Shown: piece after piece, positions 52,333 through 52,463 of the stretch
How positions within the stretch are numbered: position 1 is the stretch's first letter
How the letters are laid out: the number at the start of each line of letters is the position of its first letter
Source: a bacterium
GTDB taxonomy: Bacteria > CLD3 > SB21
DNA length: 52,463 nucleotides
Assembly (NCBI GenBank): GCA_016787925.1
Contig: JAEUSK010000259.1
Coordinates: forward strand, 1 to 52,463
Direction of reading: 5' to 3'
Notes under the pieces: generated by a model
The model's database searches: none
What the model was told of the DNA's origin: nothing
What the model saw: only the letters and a program-made list of their open reading frames with translations
Position numbers and translations under genes: made by a program

Positions 52333-52463
52333 CAGGACATAGGTTACAGTTTGTACTCAGGACATAGGTAACACTTCTTCATTAACTTCAGTTAGTATTC
52401 TCACCAAAATGGAGGTACTAACTATGCCATGGAAGGAGACCCGAGTTATGGACCAAAGAAAAG
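52333..52463 (+). mobile_element. IS481-like insertion sequence, left end (runs off the right edge)
   Basis: Two copies of caggacataggt(t/a)aca lie 25 bp apart (52333-52348 and 52358-52373), as expected for transposase-binding repeats at an IS terminus, and a transposase gene starts 50 bp later. The outer boundary is not certain; the tip could be anywhere between about 52305 and 52333. No target duplication can be seen without the other end. Confidence 0.6.
52424..52463 (+). CDS. IS481 family transposase (N-terminal fragment)
   Basis: Thirteen codons encode MPWKETRVMDQRK. The opening PWxET-x2-M-x-QRK is a hallmark of IS481-type DDE transposases, which continue with a helix-turn-helix and an rve integrase core. 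GGAGG lies 9 nt before the ATG. The gene continues beyond the window. Confidence 0.75.
   Translation, partial: MPWKETRVMDQRK

Overview
The window is a 52 kb piece of a moderately AT-rich bacterial chromosome, most likely from the FCB superphylum (Bacteroidota, Ignavibacteria/Chlorobiota, Calditrichota or a KSB1-like lineage). This rests on gene content only: an exbB-exbD-exbD-tonB cluster with a TPR protein and a PstS-like lipoprotein, futalosine-route mqnA, exported CHAT/TPR and DUF3857-transglutaminase proteins, and FCB-style LptF, SurA-like and Mfd neighbours. Many genes have clear AGGAG-type ribosome binding sites, so it is not a typical SD-poor Bacteroidetes. No rRNA is present and the exact phylum is uncertain.

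Layout. (1) 1-4.2 kb: start of a class II aldolase gene, two small heat-shock proteins behind a sigma-54-like promoter, a strong terminator, then clpB. (2) 4.2-9.9 kb, minus strand: a TonB energy-transduction operon. (3) 9.9-16.9 kb: a duplicated membrane protein behind a Fur-box-like palindrome, then minus-strand rlmB, lptF, a bifunctional-nuclease/UVR protein, mqnA, a DUF2007 protein, a TPR protein and tRNA-Leu(GAG). (4) 16.9-20.3 kb: gap-pgk-tpiA-secG. (5) 20.4-25.6 kb: a CHASE2 adenylate cyclase and a large exported, probably outer-membrane, protein. (6) 25.8-26.0 kb: a SelW-like (Rdx family) selenoprotein gene with in-frame TGA in a CxxU motif, followed by a hairpin with a GGUCU apical loop, the form of a bacterial SECIS element. 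(7) 26.1-37.3 kb, minus strand: TPR-CHAT protein, PpiC-type lipoprotein, mfd, miaB and two uncharacterised proteins, one with three winged-helix-like repeats between membrane segments. (8) 37.5-41.6 kb, plus strand: queE-queD-queC and an exported DUF3857/transglutaminase lipoprotein, closed by a strong terminator.

(9) 41.6-52.5 kb is accessory DNA: a lysE 3' remnant, an MFS exporter, a DUF1801 protein, then a run of minus-strand genes separated by related imperfect inverted repeats. I interpret this as an integron gene-cassette array. Four clear attC-like sites and one degenerate one lie just after stop codons, all with the same polarity as the genes. In three cassettes the first bases are complementary to the bases that open that cassette's own attC, as expected for units excised as circles. 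The cassettes carry an ABC ATPase plus an ABC-2 permease/M1-peptidase fusion, a LACTB-like serine hydrolase, an amidohydrolase with a small partner, an RDD membrane protein and a DUF2200 protein. No integrase is in the window. An IS481-like element begins at the right edge.

The two most interesting features are the selenoprotein, hidden by its recoded stop codon, and the cassette array. All functional calls come from reading motifs by eye; no database search was run.
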